In this document: positions 10,398-22,731 of the stretch, piece by piece
Layout of the letters: each line of letters begins with the position of its first letter
How positions within the stretch are numbered: position 1 is the first letter of the stretch
Origin: Bryoerythrophyllum caledonicum
Lineage: Eukaryota; Streptophyta; Bryopsida; Pottiales; Pottiaceae
Direction of reading: 5' to 3'
Length of the DNA: 64,000 bases
Assembly (NCBI GenBank): GCA_963971425.1
Contig: OZ020517.1
Location: forward strand, 31,716,734 to 31,780,733
The notes under the pieces: generated by a model
The model's database searches: none
The model's input: only the letters and a program-made list of their open reading frames with translations
Told to the model about the DNA's origin: nothing
Position numbers and translations under genes: made by a program

Positions 10398-11161
10398 GGA
10401 GGAAACTGAATTTGATGTTGTGGTTCCTACATCAAACCAACCTAAACCTTCTACAGGAGTTGCAAGCCCTCAACATTCCCCGAAGTGTCGGCAATGGTCA
10501 GGACAACACTCCAAGAATTAATGAATGTGCTTTTGACAAAGAGTTCCCAACAACTCGTTTGTAAGCCATCAACCTGGGCCTCATACATCGCAAATCGACA
10601 CCAAGATCTCGAGGAACGTCGTGCAAATAGATACTGAGAATGCTCAATAGGTCATTACTGATCAGACTCAGTTGAAAGAAACGCCCTGTCCAACTCAATA
10701 CAGTGGGCACTCATTGCTACATCTCCGCTCACATTTACAGATAGTCAGAATACAAAGAAATTTAATAGATATCAAATCATGCAGAAGTACTATTCCAAAA
10801 GAAAACAGAAAAAGAAACCGGAATCGAGCAGGGAATGCACAGGATGCTTACGGTCGAACCAAACAATCCCAAAGTGCAGCAGCCAACAATGCAATTAAAC
10901 AATAGCACAAACCCTCGTAAAAAATTACAAATTTTTCGATGAATGGTTTACAGCAACAGCTGTCTCAAATGCAATATATCCAATGAAATTTTTTGTGCCA
11001 CAACTATGAAGCGATTCCGGGGCTCCATTCAGGGCAAGATTACAAAGTGTATGTCAATCCGAACACTAACACCTCTGTAGATCTCGAAATGTACACGGCT
11101 TTACAGACAACGCTATCTAATGCGCATATACAGAAACCTTCACAGTCAATCTCAAGTGCAT

Positions 11162-12108
11162 CTACATGTCAGCACGAGGCTGATGAATGCGATAAGTGTT
11201 CCACTTCTTGGGGTAGTTACCTACCTTTTGCGGCATCGGCTTGTTTTGATACTTGCATGAGCTCTTCGACCAGGCCGCCTGTTGCTGCTGCTGCTGCTTT
11301 GGAGACTTCACGTCTTTGCAGGTGTTCGCACTCGTCATGCGTTGGCCATCGTCCATGTAGCTATCTGCGAGGTAAAAAAAGGAGTAGGAGTTGAATCAGC
11401 AACCCGCTCGCTGAACAATTAAAAGCCATCGGTTCATCTCCCACTGATTACTAGCAGCTGCGGACAAACTAAAAAAACTACTCTTGTGCAGCAGAGCCTG
11501 CTCAGCAGTGCCAAGAGATAACAACTCCCTCTGCTAACTAGGACATCCTTCAAAACAAGCCCGAAAAGGTCATACATGATAAATTTTTTAACGACTACGG
11601 CAGCCCCACGCCCTTCTTGATTTGAACACAACAGACCCCGCCTGTGCCACTACACAACTCCAAGAGTAGTGAGAATTGTGGCCCATGACGACAAGAACCT
11701 ACCAATTTCAGCGCCAGAGTTCCAAAATTCCCCAAACCTACCCATTTCAAGCGCCATGATCTCCTCCTCTTCCAAATCAACAAGCTCCTCTTGATAATCA
11801 AGAAACTGATCAAGGTCCGCAAGCTCATCCAGGTCCTTCGCAAACGCGTCCCTCTCCTCCTCGCTCGAAAACGAAAGCATCGACAGCCACTGGTCCCGGA
11901 AAACCGCGTCAGCCTGCACGAAGCGCCACCACTCCGGAGAAAAAACTTCCAACGCGCCGTACAGATCCACCGCCACAGGCACCACAGGCGCAACAGGCGC
12001 AACCTTCCTCGCCTCCTCCGCCACTACGGGGCGAGCCGCAGGAACGAACACACTCGCATTGGGGTTAAGAGACGACATGATGGTCGCAGACTCCGCTTTC
12101 ATAGCCAA
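11162..12108 (-). CDS. ERD15: ERD15-like PAM2/PAE1 protein, two exons, 202 aa
   Basis: Coding exons are 12108-11703 and 11364-11162, joined with GT-AG ends in phase (AEI-D-SYMDDGQ). Near the N-terminus is a clear PAM2 motif (SSLNPNASVFVPAARP), which binds the MLLE domain of poly(A)-binding protein. The PAE1-type segment FSPEWWRFVQADAVFRDQW follows, then an acidic stretch and the family C-terminus ending RIHQPR. ERD15/CID1 proteins are small stress-responsive regulators that act with PABP in the cytoplasm and also affect ABA signalling. Two further Met codons (3 and 11) could serve as start; the PAM2 motif usually sits very near the N-terminus. A possible 5' UTR intron is listed separately. 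The gene looks intact and stands alone between transposons. Confidence 0.9.
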
Positions 12109-12128
12109 AGCAGCAACGAAAACTCATC

Positions 12129-12613
12129 CACACTTTAAAAAACACCAGAAAACCTTGGCGATCACCACTTCCTAACCACCGACCGAGAACTCCTCAACTC
12201 GCGACCAACACGACGCTCGCACGGCGAGAAAACCCCCGAAACTGGCTCAAAAAACGAGCTCCGCACACCGATCGAAGCGCTATCCGTGGCGCTTTCCAAC
12301 GACGCCACACGCAACCGTGACGCGCACAGATCACACACAAATTCCGCAGGAACACAATCTCCGCCACAACTCCGGCCCCCAAGGCGTACAAAACACTTCA
12401 CAGACAGAACACGGTTTCACCACCTTTTTCATTTCTGAGGAATCCTGGAGAAGACGAGCCCTTAACCGTGAATCACCGGGCAGGGTTCCGGAACGTAAAC
12501 ACAAAACCGTTACTGCATCTAAATCCGTCAATAGTTCATCATCCTAGATTCGATCCGTCAATTTACAGAAAAGTTGTAGAATTCGAAGCAGTAACGGCTA
12601 TGCACTACTTACC
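12129..12613 (-). other. Probable 5' UTR intron of the ERD15-like gene
   Basis: On the minus strand CCAGGAAAG is followed by GTAAGT (12613-12608), a strong donor. A plausible AG acceptor sits near 12129, just upstream of the first ATG. The stretch is GC-rich with no conserved frame. ERD15-type genes commonly have a leader intron, which supports but does not prove this reading. Confidence 0.45.
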
Positions 12614-12895
12614 TTTCCTGGCGTGGTAAGAGGATTTCGAGGAGCGGGTAGATATTTGTGTCTGGATTCTGAGTACTTGCGGGCGAGGGACCGTGCGATC
12701 GGAAATAGATTGACGGCCTCGATCTGGGCCTCGTTAGAGTCCAGTCAACAGCTTTGAGGATGGATGGATGATATTCGTTGGTGCTTATTCGGCGCATTGA
12801 ATGTCACATGGATGATTCTATCCAAGCAAAGATTTCGCTGTTCTTGTTCTAAATACAGTCAGCTCCCTTTACAACAGCCTGGTTGGTTTTGCCTG

Positions 12896-12906
12896 CTATA
12901 TATAGA
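12896..12906 (-). promoter_or_regulatory. Candidate TATA box of the ERD15-like gene
   Basis: CTATATATA reads on the minus strand about 280 bases upstream of the proposed leader-intron donor. It lies less than 60 bases from the end of the next transposon (12,954), so the promoter must be short or extend into that element. Confidence 0.35.
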
Positions 12907-12953
12907 GACTTCTATATTGAGCGGTTGTTATAATGGAAAGGGGGGTTAAATGA

Positions 12954-14832
12954 GGGCCTGTTTACACCAAAAAGCTTGGGCTTTTTGAACAAGTGGTACT
13001 TTGTTCGAGGGATGAGACCATTGTAAGTAGGGTACCATGCTTTAAACAAGGGACTTATAAGTAGGTAGTGGCCCAAACATTTGGTATAAACCAAAAGAGT
13101 TGAGTCATGGCCCATTGTGCGCTTGGGCTAAATTTTTTAAGTAGAGCTATCCATAAAAGATTTTTTAGATTTACCCCATAGTCATAAACAATGGAGTTTT
13201 TCTGAAAGTACTCGGGGTTTAAACCCTGACTGTCACCCCAAAACGCTAGTAGGGGTTGTACACCTGAAAGTCCACTTGTTTTTTAGAAACATGGTGGTTT
13301 GGTTAACTTTGGGGTTTATTCCATAAATTATGGTCCTTTGTCAGCCAACCAACATGCTACAGGGTTAATCATCTAGGCACAGTCACCGTCCAAACATAGA
13401 TGCAAGGTGGCATCGATGACTCCAAATTACTAATTTGGTTACATTAGCTTGTTCCATGCGCATCGCCCATAAAATATGCAGGGTGAGAATTTTCACCCTG
13501 CAAATATTGTCGTATTTAAATCTCACCCTGCTTTGGTGAATAAAAAAAGACACAAGGTCTTTTTGGCTGACACAACGTAGCCACCCTTTAAAATTCAGAC
13601 TTTTAGGAAAACTCTAATGCTGCTCTACGTCTTTCTGTGTTGTTTTATTTTATCTCTCTCAAATTTTGGCCATTTAAGATGATTTTTGGCATCATGGAAA
13701 GAAGATAACGAGATCTAGTGGTACTAGCTACATATTGGTGCTTTTATATGTTGATTCAACATGTTTTGAGCATGCAAGCCTTCATTTTGGGCTATAGGAG
13801 TTTGAGAACATCCTCAAATTGATGCTGCCATATGAGCTTCAACCTTTAACCATGCATTTTGACCTTCAATTTTTACATTCACCACATTTTGAGAATGATT
13901 ATTGAAGGACATGCATACTTCATGGACATTGAAAGGTGAAAAAACATGAAAAGAACACTCTAAAGGCCTCTTGGTGGCAATGGAATTAACATTCCAACAC
14001 ATACAACCACACTGCAAAATCAAATAAGAATAGAATTGATGTATTGAAGTTGTATGGGAATGTGGGAAGAACATTGATGTAGGTGGATGAACCTAAGGTG
14101 CCTTCTTGTAGACAAGAGGTCTCTGGTTCAAGCCCGGACGGTGGCATATTTTTGCCCAAGCCACGATTAGTCTATAGATTTAATGGGGGGGAAAGGGGGG
14201 GCCTCATACGGGGCCCAAATGGCGTTTTTCAGCCCGTCAAGCAAATGCACCAAAAGGCACCTCACTTTTGAACAAACGTTTTGGGCTAAGTAAAAAATAA
14301 TACAACAACCACGATACACAAGCAATTCCAAGAGATGTTGAATGAGCAAACGCCTTCTCCTTTTCAATCAACAACTATAAACTCCGATTTTTTTTAATAT
14401 TTTAGGCTCCAGAAAAATGAGACGTTGTATTTTCCAACGATAAGCAGTAAACTGTAACTTCCACCTATGGGTAATAGTGCAAACAAAACAAAATTCCTCC
14501 AAAAAAAAATTCAGGCCAAAAACAACCCAAAAATAGGTAATAAACAAATATAAATGATTGGCTGAAAAAAGTCTCCCTGAATTTCCTCCTCGACTTCGGG
14601 GTTAGGAACCTTGGAGACCTTCCCAACAAATACTACCCTTAGGTCCAAGAAGTCACTATCCACTTTAACCAAGTAGGATTCCATCAAGGATTTTCATCCA
14701 CTGAAAAAAACTGGGCTGCAACCCAAGTTTGATTTGGTGTAAACTCAAAAGCGAGGTACCATGGCTACCTTCCAATCAAAGCCCTCCACCTCTTCAGGCT
14801 CCAACCCAAACTTCTTTCGTATAAATAGGCCC
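12954..14832. mobile_element. TIR element with GGGCCTRTTTAYAC ends, possibly PIF/Harbinger-like
   Basis: Left end GGGCCTGTTTACACC and the reverse complement of the right end GGGCCTATTTATACG match imperfectly over about 30 bases. The trinucleotide TGA flanks both sides (12951-12953, 14833-14835). End sequence and 3-bp duplication resemble PIF/Harbinger, but TGA is not the usual TWA. The 1.9-kb interior has no recognisable transposase. It includes a tRNA-like segment near 14,110-14,150. Confidence 0.5.
14105..14150 (+). repeat. tRNA-like segment (SINE or tRNA relic)
   Basis: GAGGTCTCTGGTTCAAGCCC resembles a T-arm with a B box (GGTTCAAGCCC), followed by a short T-run. I cannot fold a complete cloverleaf or see a convincing A box, so it is not called a tRNA gene. 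Confidence 0.25.
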
Positions 14833-14835
14833 TGA

Positions 14836-15536
14836 GTGTACATTTGTTGTAAAGAGAGAGGTTCTCATCCAAGTTGTATGTTGTAACAAGATTGTTGTTT
14901 CAGATGCTTGTATAAAGAGACCTCACTATACAGGCTTGTCAGAAATAGATTGTGAATTAATTAACTAGGCTCCAATGTTGATTTGTTGCTATTGTTATCC
15001 TTTATCTTTTTTCATTTTTAATGCTAGATGTACAGTCCAAACTCTTTATTTTTCACCTCTTTAAGTGTTACAATTTCATTGTAAAAGTTAAATTGTTAAG
15101 TGTTATGACATGTCTTGCTCTTTACTTCAATAGTTTTTTTTTTCTAGACATTGGTTTAGTGGTGAAACAAATAGACACTTTATTCACTCCGGCGCCCTCA
15201 TGGGAACCGGAGTTCTTCTTCTTCGTCATTAGTTTTACTTCTATCACTGTTAAAGTTGGAAAAGTTGGAGAAATTATGGGGCAGTAAATAAAAGTAGCCT
15301 GGGCAGTAAACTGTAAACTATAATGCAGGGCAGTAAAACTAGTTAGGCAAAACAAAATTTATGATTTAGGGTGACCATTTGGATGAAAACTAGCATAGTG
15401 AATGAACATATTAGATGAAAAATGTCCCAATGGATGAAAGTATAAATGTTACTAATTATTGAGACTAAGTTTTAGAAGTGTTATATGTTATAACACTATA
15501 TGTGTTTTTTTTTTTTTGCTCCCGGCTTGTATCATA
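14836..15536. other. No gene seen
   Basis: AT-rich spacer with poly-T runs (near 15,130 and 15,508) and no recognisable domain. Confidence 0.5.
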
Positions 15537-15540
15537 TTAA

Positions 15541-16125
15541 TCCATAAAGGACCAAGGCATTTTAGAGGGAAAAACCAGTCCAAAACTGCGACTATCACAA
15601 AGAGGCATGAAAATCACATTTTTGAGTAAAATTTTGCACTTTTAGTCGTAAGATCTTAATATAGACTTCTGTATGAACATACCATAGTTTTTTCGTTGCA
15701 ATCCACTACACGGATTTGAAGATTATAGCGTTTGAAGTGCAAGAAAAAGTTTTTTTTCCCCCTTGTTTGACAATGTGTGTAAATGTTTGACTTGGATTAG
15801 TATGCTAGTTTTCACTAAAGACAAGAATTTATTGAACAATATGAAAGGAAATAATATTACTTGCCAGTATTGAAAATCTCACATTCAATAGAGTGTCCTA
15901 GCAAACGTTTTTGGAGGTCCCTGACGTGCCGCTCTCCCTGTTTGAAATTGAAAACCCTAAAACTTTTTCATTAAATGTCGGACTTAGAAAAAAATTGTTC
16001 TCCCACCGAGGTTTTAGTAATGCCCTTCTACATTAAAAATTTCAAAGAGAAATGTTAGAAATTGACATCATAGGAACCTGACCAAACTTCAAATTGCCAT
16101 TTCTGGACACTTGGTACTTTAGGGG
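15541..16125. mobile_element. piggyBac-type non-autonomous element A (TTAA flanks)
   Basis: Starts TCCATAAAGGACCAAGGCA and ends with TTGGTACTTTAGGGG, bordered by TTAA at 15537-15540 and 16126-16129. Its body matches, in reverse orientation, elements near 28.3-29.2 kb and 30.6-31.8 kb. TTAA duplication is diagnostic of piggyBac-type transposition. No transposase is present. Confidence 0.7.
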
Positions 16126-16129
16126 TTAA

Positions 16130-16929
16130 CCCTTTAGCGCCCAGGAAGCCCGAAATGGGACTCCGGAGGTGCTCAAACTCAATTTGCATGAAATCCATGA
16201 GGAACTAGGCTTCGAGATACGAGGTTCAGATTTGCGCACTTGTTACACGAACACTCTCCAACAATCAAATCATGATTTGGATTTATGAAACTCTTGGAAA
16301 AGCTAGGAATACAACACAAAATACACCAAATACACTCAAATACAGTGAATACAGTGAATACTATGCCACATACTATGTTGTATTTCACACACATGCACAT
16401 TGATTTTGGTCTTAAATTTTGATTGAACTTGGTCTTTAAGACATTCTTCATTGTTTTGTGATTGTTGATCTCTCTCCTCACATACGAAACTTCCGTTTTG
16501 ATTCGTATAAGGTTGGAACATTCTTGTATACAACCAAGTAGAAAAAAGAAAAAAAATCACCAATAATTGGGTATAAATATTTTCTTCACACATAATATGT
16601 CAATGCGAAGCTATCAACCTAGTGCACATGTGAACCGCTCTAATTCAAAGTAAAAAAATTCTTGCAAGACTCTATTGATAATTAAAGTAGTACACCCTCC
16701 AAATTCCACAGTTTTCACTACCAATATACGGTAACTGTAAACACTATAATCTATTCCATCAACGGTTGGATGTTGCGCAAAATTTCCCCAAAGTTGAGAT
16801 CATGGGTTAAGTTCAATTTTGTAAGGTTAGATATTAATATTAGTCATTGTATTTCCATCAATTCCGGTTCAAAGAAAAAAATCAGCAGAATTCTTGGTTT
16901 CTCCAGAAACATCCCTGGGCGCTAAAGGG
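16130..16929. mobile_element. piggyBac-type non-autonomous element B, 800 bp
   Basis: Ends are CCCTTTAGCGCCCAGG and its perfect reverse complement, flanked by TTAA at 16126-16129 and 16930-16933. The left TTAA is shared with element A, so the two elements abut. The body is AT-rich and encodes nothing recognisable. Confidence 0.8.
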
Positions 16930-16933
16930 TTAA

Positions 16934-18930
16934 GAGTTTGGACTGTAAAAAGTTGAGAGTGTTTGGCTAGATGGTTCAAACTCACATGTAACAATAATAA
17001 CATAGAACTGATTCATAATGTTGCCCATTGGACCCAATAAGTTTTAGTAAAGGACAATGAGATTGAATTATTTGACGAGGCATGTGCTGAAGACTAAAAT
17101 CATGTGAGGCTGTACCAAGTTATGGTCAGACATGAGGCTGACCCAGGGTCAAAGCAAAGCACGGTTCTATAATCTTTTGCACCAGCACAAATATCACCGT
17201 TGCACAACTTACAGTAACGTTAGAGCTTCTGAAAACGAGCTTTCATCTTGCTTTGTGACTTACACAAGTTGACACAACTCCTGGAGTATAAGTTACCTCC
17301 AAGCACAGGTATCAGATCTCCATCTTATGGCACAAAACTTTGACCTGGTCTAATGACCTCAGAACTTGAACCATGGTCATACTTACTAGCATGAACAAAG
17401 CTGGGAATTCAACTATGGCAACACCAAAACGTGCAGACTAGAAGATGCTCATTGCTGCCTTACCACGGATAATATTGCCACACAACGCATGCAATTTGTG
17501 ATATAAAATTATATTTGTATGCTCACATGTCATGATGTTCCAAAAAGGACAGAACAGTTGGTTGCCATCAGGTGGCATTGAACTGTATTGTGTACAACCA
17601 CCCCATATTTTCATGACAGATATGTCTCTCTGGAGTACATTTGTTTTGTAGCCTAAATAGTTGAGCCATATTACCTGAAGCTCTTTCTGTACACAATAAC
17701 TGTTTGTGCTCAATGTCACATGGTGGTTCTGAAGCAACCAAGAGCAACCAACCATACTCATGAACTCAGTAACTTCATGGTTGATGCGTTGCAAGGCACG
17801 AAATCATGTTCAGAAGTTGTTTCTGCAGCAGCCTTAGTTTCACCTGTTGTGATGCAAAAGTTTGAGCTGGTTGGCATTCATAAGTTGAACATTAATTACC
17901 AGTTGCATCCACATCCGAAAGGGAGGCAGTAAACTAGAAAGGGAGAAGAAAGACAAGGACCTTACCATATAAAATGAAACTGTGAACTCCATCAAATCAT
18001 CCATTTTTCTTGTGCTCAATTTATACTAGTTTTGGTAGGCATACGTAGTAATGCTACCTCCAACAAATTTTTATTTCACGCTAATCATCTAGCCAATATT
18101 CTTCTTCTTCCTTCCTTGTACACCAATTTTTAGAGGTAGAATAGAATTGAAGCATTTTCAAAAAAATCAAGCAATGCAGAGGGGTCCAAAATTGCCAAAA
18201 CACATTTTATTCATGAATAAAGCCCTTTTTTTTTTGTGTAGCTTAAGACCAAAATGGTCGAACCTAAGATTCATGAAGAAGACAAATTTCGAGTAAAAAA
18301 ATCAAGATCTTTAGTTTTAATGAGGAAATGAAACTTTTATTTTTAGAACCTTGTTAAAAGAAGGTGAGGGAGCTTTGGTTAATCTTGTAGTGAATGTCTA
18401 TCACTATGAAATGTCTTTTAAAAGAAAAATCTTAAAAAGATTCAAAATAATCTAAAATAAAATAATTTTACTAACATGTATTGAAAGACTCATATTTAAT
18501 CGAGGATTGCAGCAAATGTTTTTCGGAATTGCCTAATGTGCTGCTTTTTAAGGATGATATGATTTTTTTTTTCTACAGGTTTAATGAGAATAAATTGTAT
18601 TTCCATGCAGCCCTTGTTGTCCTGCACCTTCAAAAGCCCACCTTGAAACTCTTGATTCTAGAGGTTTTATGCCATATTTTAAAGTTCTTTCCTCTTTGAA
18701 CCATACTTTAAATTTATCTCTATTAAATCAAACAATTGGTTAGCATCCGGAATTTATTTTCTCTCTTTCATTCTTTCTTTCCCTCCAACATCCTCTCCAC
18801 ATTCAACCATGTAATGTAATATTTATTAAGTCAATTGGTGTTGTAGGTCATACCTCACTCAGCAATATGTATAGTTTCATATCATTCTTCTCGGGAAGGA
18901 GATGTTTCAAAAATTTCACTCTGTTTTGAG
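16934..18930. other. Intergenic, no gene recognised
   Basis: A 118-residue open frame on the minus strand (17,438-17,794) has no motif I recognise and atypical composition. The rest is AT-rich. It forms the upstream region of RMI1 at its right end. Confidence 0.4.
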
Positions 18931-18938
18931 CGCCAAAT

Positions 18939-19092
18939 GCTTAGACGTGAAGGATTTGTCGGTTGCAGAGGTTTTTGAGGGCTTCAGGTTTTGGGTTTAG
19001 GGTTTAGTGCTCAGACGTGAAGAATTTTCTGGTTGCAGAGGTTTGGAGAATTGGTGAGATGTGAAGGATTATTATTCTGGTTGCAGAGGTTG
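18939..19092 (+). promoter_or_regulatory. RMI1 leader region: three degenerate ~65-bp repeats with a telobox
   Basis: The phrase AGACGTGAAGGATTT...GGTTGCAGAGG occurs three times, starting near 18,939, 19,007 and 19,056. Between the first two copies lies GGGTTTAGGGTTTAG (18,993-19,007), a telobox motif known from promoters of replication, repair and ribosomal genes in plants. The start codon of RMI1 follows at 19,097. Confidence 0.55.
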
Positions 19093-19096
19093 GTGA

Positions 19097-22000
19097 ATGT
19101 TTGGCGATGGCGGAGCGAGGATGACAGGGAGGGCGGTGCGCGGCCGCAGCAGGGTGCTGCTCTCCGACTCCTCGTCCTCGGAGGATGGCGACAACATCGT
19201 GGTGAAGCACGTCGTGGCGGAGGGCAATGCGTCGCTGCCCCCGCCGCCGACGCTGCTGGACAACGACGACGACGACGAGATCGAAGAGGACGAGACCATA
19301 CCTCCTCCTGCGAACATGAGTGGTGAGAGTCCTCTTCAGCAGCAGCTGCGGAGGCGAGGCGTCTGCGTGCGCCCCGAGTGGCTGGACTCGTTCGCTCGCG
19401 AGATGGCGGGGTTCAGCGCTCTCGGCGTGGAGCGCCAGGGCGAGCTTGCGCTGGCGCACCTCCTGATCGCGGATCTTAACGAAGTCGGTGCAGGCTGCTT
19501 GCCAAATTCCTTCGAGGCTCTCCATGCCTCCGAGCTTCCTGGACCATTCGTCCTTCAGGTGAGACAATTGATGTGAATTAGAGACACTTCATCGGATCAA
19601 AGAACTGGAAGCATGCATCGACGTGTTTAATCTGCTTTCAGGATGTACTGTCCATTTGGAGGAGTTTCGATTTGCGGATTTGATTGAGGACGAAGGGCTC
19701 AGGTTCTTCAGGGTTTTGTGTTGCGCTTTCCAGGTGGATGAGGTGAGTGACATTGGCGCTCCTTTGAGGGAGAGGTACCATGAACGGGGAGCAGGTGTAA
19801 GCAGGTGCCTGAAGCTTTCTATGACTGACGGTGTCCAGCGCGTTGTTGGAATCGAGTATCAACCGATCCCTGCTCTTCGTAATTTGTTTCCTGCTGGCAT
19901 CAAGGTTTGTGAATAGTACGATTGACAAGTCTCTGAGTAGTTGTTCTTTTTATGTGGTCATGGATTTGGTTGGTCAGGTTATAATTCTTTCTTTTTTGTG
20001 TGTCTTTGTTATGGACATAGGTCTGTTTGCGGAACATATATGTGCGACGCGGTGTTTTCCTTCTGACATGCGACAGCGTCGAAGTCATAGGAGGCCTTGT
20101 TCAGCGTCTAGAGGAAGCACGTCAACGTGCAGTGCACGAAGTGAATAAACCGGCTCGGGGCAGTCGGTAAGTTATATCAGAGATCTTGTGCACATTTCAT
20201 TAAACAATATTCGAGACCTGTGCTGATCTGCCTTCTGGATACACATCTCAGATTTAACATCCTTCTGGATACACATCTTAGATTTGATATCCTTATGGAT
20301 ACATATCTGATTGTAATGCGCTGTGAGAGTCGGTTGTTGAGAATGTCGTAAATGAAGCCGTTCCTGACCTTGACCTTTGTAGCAGACATCGTAGAGGACA
20401 AGCAGGAGACCGTTCGTTGGTTGAGAGGGCGACTGCTGAAGCTTGGCCCAGAAATGCAGATGACCCTAACCCTGTTGCGGCAGGAGTTCAACAGGATAAC
20501 TCTAGTGGACACCCTGTGCAACCAACTGCTGCAAGTATGATACTCACCTCAAGATATCGTCAATGGCATTCTTTGTCGCATTTACAGGTTATACTTGAAC
20601 GTAATGCAGTTCGATCTTACGATGTCAGTGTTTTTGTTCTCAAATACATCCTTGAAGTGCTGATATCAAAGAGGGATATCTTGAACAGTTCTTTATCTTG
20701 TAAATCACGTATGACAAGAGCTGTCATTTTTTTCCTCTTTCTTCTAGATTTACAAGTCTTCCATTCTGTGTTCAAGCTTGGAAACATCACCCTTGGTTGA
20801 TCGCTGGAGGCTGTTTCATGTGTTAGTGGAAAACAGAACCTCATTTCCTGACATACCAATCATTGTTCACATGCATTCGATTGCCAACTTGAGTAGAGTT
20901 CTGAATTTCGTTGCATTCTCAGGTATCTTTCAATCGTTTGCTGGTCAAGGGCAGCCAGCTCGTAGCCATCAAGCTCCGCAGGTGGCCGACACCGATGCAA
21001 ATGTTGGGCAAGCTTTACATGCCTCACGCACCGAGACCAGGTTTAATGTTTCAGTGCAACAGGTGGCTCCTGCTGTTGCCCCGACACAATCTGAGACAAG
21101 ATCCAACGTTGCAGTGCAACAAGGTGCTTCGATACGTGCTGAGACCCGGGTAAATGTCGCAGTACATCAAACGACCTCTGCAGTTGTACAAAACCCTGAG
21201 GTTAGGAGGAAGCAAACTACTATACCCTGGGTGCAGACGTCTGCAAATAATGGTATAGAAAACAGTCCTGGAAGGCCAATAAACACACTGGGCACACAGC
21301 AGCGGGTGGTAGAACAGGCGACGACTCTTGACTCTTTCGCTCAACCTTCTGCTGCAGGTATGCATTCTTTTCTATTTCTTGTATGCGGAGGATTATCTTC
21401 TAATTTGGAATGCAAGAGCATTTTCGAAGGACTTGCAATTTGTACTTTATCACCTTTTATGTTTTATGCAGGCATGCAGACTCCCATGAACTTGGATAGT
21501 GACGAAGATGAATTTCAGAGCATACCTGCTCCTTCACAGAGACATCGCGCTCCAGCGTTTATTGAAGAACCCTTCACCTATCTTGCTTTTTTGAATGAGA
21601 AGCGGTCTACTGAACCCGGAAATGATGCTGCTGTCGGTAAAGTTAAGGTATTCTTCTTTGATTCAATACTCATACACAGATCCTGTGTCTTGGATTTTAG
21701 TGTTGTCTATCCATACATGTCAACAGTAAGTCACGTGGGTCAAGTTATCTTTCTAAGGATATTGGGATGATATCCATCACAACGGTCAAGAGCCCGGGCT
21801 TAAATTCTGATTACTGCTCATTGGTGCAATCTTAAATGACGGGACAAATGCCTGATTCGAGACAGGACCTTGCGCTTTGCAAACTCAACATGCGCGCACA
21901 AGTTTGAATATGTAGAAGCTCGCCAAGAACTGCATTGTAATCTGCAATTGAGACTAAATGGCTGATATAAAGTGGTTGATCACAGTGTGTTCTCACAGGC

Positions 22001-22731
22001 GTGAAAGAATTCAGATATAAAGGCACTGAAGAGTTTGCTCTTTTTGTGACCATTGATGACGGCAGCCTCGCAACCGAGGCTCTTATCCATCACGAGGTGA
22101 GAAATGTTCTGATGATCTATGTCTGAATCAATACCGAGTGAGAGGAGACTTTTATTTTTTCAAGTTATCTTATTTATCAGAAACTACTATGCTAAGAAAA
22201 GAAGCATGTATCATCAGTTGAGTTATCTGGTCTTCTCCAGAGTTCTCACTGATGATCACTTGTCAATCCCTCACAATTTCCTGTTGATCCAATCAGATGC
22301 TGAGTCTCTCGAGCTGGCGATTGTCTTTTGTAACAGGTAGTGCAGCAGAAGGTCGGATTTACTCCAAAAGAAGTGAACCGTGCTCTAGACAGTAAAAATT
22401 TGCAAGAAATCCGAGATATGAAGGCGGTCATGAAGCAATTCCAGACTTTCCTGAGAAATTTTGAGGTTCGAGTTCGATTGGAATCATGCTCTGAGTAAAG
22501 TTTCGTCGCCTTGATAATGCGTGATGTCATTACTTATCTGATGTTACTTACTTGCAGGGCATGGCACATGTGCACTATAAGCAATCGCTTGATATGCCTG
22601 TGATTTCGCACATGGAAGAGGGAGTGAAAGCAGGTGACCTTAGCGCACTGAGGAACCGGGTTGGAAACGACACTTCTTCAAGGCAGCGTGTCGGCAGACA
22701 GAGTCCAGAATTTATCGATGTCTCACCTTAG
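19097..22731 (+). CDS. RMI1: RMI1, RecQ-mediated genome instability protein 1, 654 aa, ten coding exons
   Basis: RMI1 is the OB-fold scaffold of the RecQ helicase-topoisomerase 3 alpha-RMI1 complex, which dissolves double Holliday junctions in mitotic and meiotic nuclei. I read coding exons 19097-19558, 19734-19904, 20021-20166, 20386-20534, 20923-21357, 21472-21647, 21701-21725, 21999-22096, 22337-22465 and 22558-22731; all have GT-AG ends and phases sum to 655 codons with a TAG stop. The N-terminal domain begins LRRRGVCVRPEWLDSF, with the OB core CLKLSMTDGVQRVVGIEY and VRRGVFLLTCDSVEVIGG. A low-complexity middle (about 290-500) follows. The second, plant-type C-terminal OB fold includes EFALFVTIDDGSLATEAL and KQFQTFLRNFEG. 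Exon 7 is a 25-nt microexon. An acidic Ser/Asp-rich N-terminal tail precedes the domain; an ATG at 19,121 is an alternative start. It is convergent with the next gene and looks intact. Confidence 0.9.

Noticed and set aside
12317..12547. 76-codon plus-strand frame
   Set aside because: Lies opposite the leader of the ERD15-like gene, no similarity recognised.
19623..19916. Separate 97-codon gene starting MFNLLSG
   Set aside because: Its second half is RMI1 exon 2 and its first half is the preceding intron; the CAG acceptor at 19,731-19,733 gives the conserved join FVLQ-VDEV.
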